From the NCBI RefSeq assembly GCF_000285575.1, contig NZ_HE611054.1, positions 98,037-162,036 of the forward strand: 64,000 nucleotides of DNA, in the 5' to 3' direction. Below are positions 63,652-64,000 of the stretch, piece after piece. The position numbers and the translations under genes were made by a program. Origin of the DNA: Clostridium senegalense JC122 (lineage in GTDB: Bacteria > Bacillota > Clostridia > Clostridiales > Clostridiaceae). Each line of letters opens with the position of its first letter. Within the stretch, counting starts at the first letter, position 1. The notes beneath the pieces are model-generated. The model had not been told where the DNA came from, ran no database searches, and was given only the letters and a program-made list of their open reading frames with translations.

Positions 63652-64000
63652 ATCTAAAAAAACTATAAACACTTCTATATTTAAAACCTATAAAAGTGAT
63701 TGCATTAATTGTAAAAAGTGCGTAAATATTTGTCCTTTTCTACAAGAATATATAAAATCACCTAAATCTTTTATAAATGATTTAGAAAATTCATCTATTG
63801 ATATAAATCTTCCTTACTATTGTAGCTTATGTAGTTGTTGCAAACGAGTTTGCCCTAAAGACATAGATTTAGGACAACTTTTCTTTTTATTAAGAGAAGA
63901 AATAACAACTACTAATAACGGTAAAACACCTATTAAAGGTCATAAAGCTATGGATTTTCACCAAAACTTTAGTAATAACACTATTTTTAAAGGAGTTTAT
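63635..64000 (+). CDS. 4Fe-4S dicluster protein, partial (cut by window end)
   Basis: An open frame of 122 codons from ATG at 63635 (GAGGAAAGGA upstream) to the end of the window. It encodes two 4Fe-4S sites: CINCKKCVNICP and CSLCSCCKRVCP, spaced as in GlpC/HdrC-like (Fe-S)-binding proteins. The C-terminal part, probably with CCG domains, lies outside the window. It overlaps the TIGR04282 gene and belongs to the same operon; Fe-S oxidoreductase subunits of this sort accompany some arsenosugar-type loci. Confidence 0.85.
   Translation, partial: MKTEFKSKKTINTSIFKTYKSDCINCKKCVNICPFLQEYIKSPKSFINDLENSSIDINLPYYCSLCSCCKRVCPKDIDLGQLFFLLREEITTTNNGKTPIKGHKAMDFHQNFSNNTIFKGVY

Overview
The window is low-G+C chromosomal DNA from a spore-forming anaerobic Firmicute. 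Spore germination genes (a CspB-CspA fusion, CspC, SleC), spore photoproduct lyase, several radical-SAM and Fe-S proteins, clostridial ferredoxins and frequent TTG/GTG starts behind strong GGAGG ribosome-binding sites all point to Clostridia. The fused cspBA gene is, from general knowledge, typical of Peptostreptococcaceae (the Clostridioides/Paraclostridium group); I cannot name a species. No rRNA, tRNA, CRISPR array, prophage or intact transposase is visible.

Layout. 1-6.9 kb: murC, a nucleoside transporter, a small membrane protein, a transaldolase-like aldolase, comB and a DNA/RNA methyltransferase. 7.7-12.2 kb: a PspC protein and an antimicrobial-peptide-type ABC transporter with its own two-component system; this block looks richer in G+C than its surroundings and carries a tandem 11-bp operator. 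12.7-19 kb: a YhcC radical-SAM protein, then a sigma-54 enhancer-binding protein divergent from a PatB/MalY C-S lyase and an amino-acid permease that sit behind a textbook -24/-12 promoter. 19-21 kb: an ECF sigma factor and its DUF4179 partner. 22-27 kb: a three-gene operon, GNAT - LuxE-like synthetase - LuxC reductase fused to a PaaK-like ligase. 27-31.3 kb: spore photoproduct lyase, a YkvI-type permease and a PflA-like radical-SAM protein. 31.5-35.6 kb: a two-component system and an H-NOX-chemoreceptor fusion. 36-43.4 kb: the sleC-cspC-cspBA germination locus. 43.7-50.3 kb: small regulators, a cyclophilin, a dCache protein, glutamate racemase and DUF1659/DUF2922 proteins. 50.4-55.2 kb: a DnaD-like protein, a UvrD-like ATPase fused to a LexA-type self-cleaving peptidase, and a pentapeptide-repeat potassium channel. 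55.5-60.6 kb: two ferredoxins, an Xre regulator with membrane partners, a GNAT and a rhodanese lipoprotein. 61.3-64 kb: the start of a locus with the two 'rSAM/selenodomain-associated' (arsenosugar-type) transferases, cut by the window edge.

The most unusual property is in the intergenic DNA. Most gaps over 500 bp are built from the same small modules: 23 copies of an 86-95 bp element in four subtypes (A-D) bounded by 9-nt inverted ends (GGGACAGGC...GCCAGTCCC and variants), terminator-like hairpins (GAAACTGG...CCAGTTTC and variants), 7-bp-period degenerate tandem tracts (TTAACTM, ATTGTCM, TTAATYC) and a TATTACTA...TAGTAATA palindrome. Subtype differences in the module ends and in the hairpins are mostly compensatory, so base pairing seems to be kept. 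Two modules run into the 3' ends of genes and supply their stop codons. A separate 79-nt element with a predicted three-way junction occurs twice, inverted, 48 kb apart. All positions and residue counts were read by eye; family assignments rest on recognised motifs, not on database searches.
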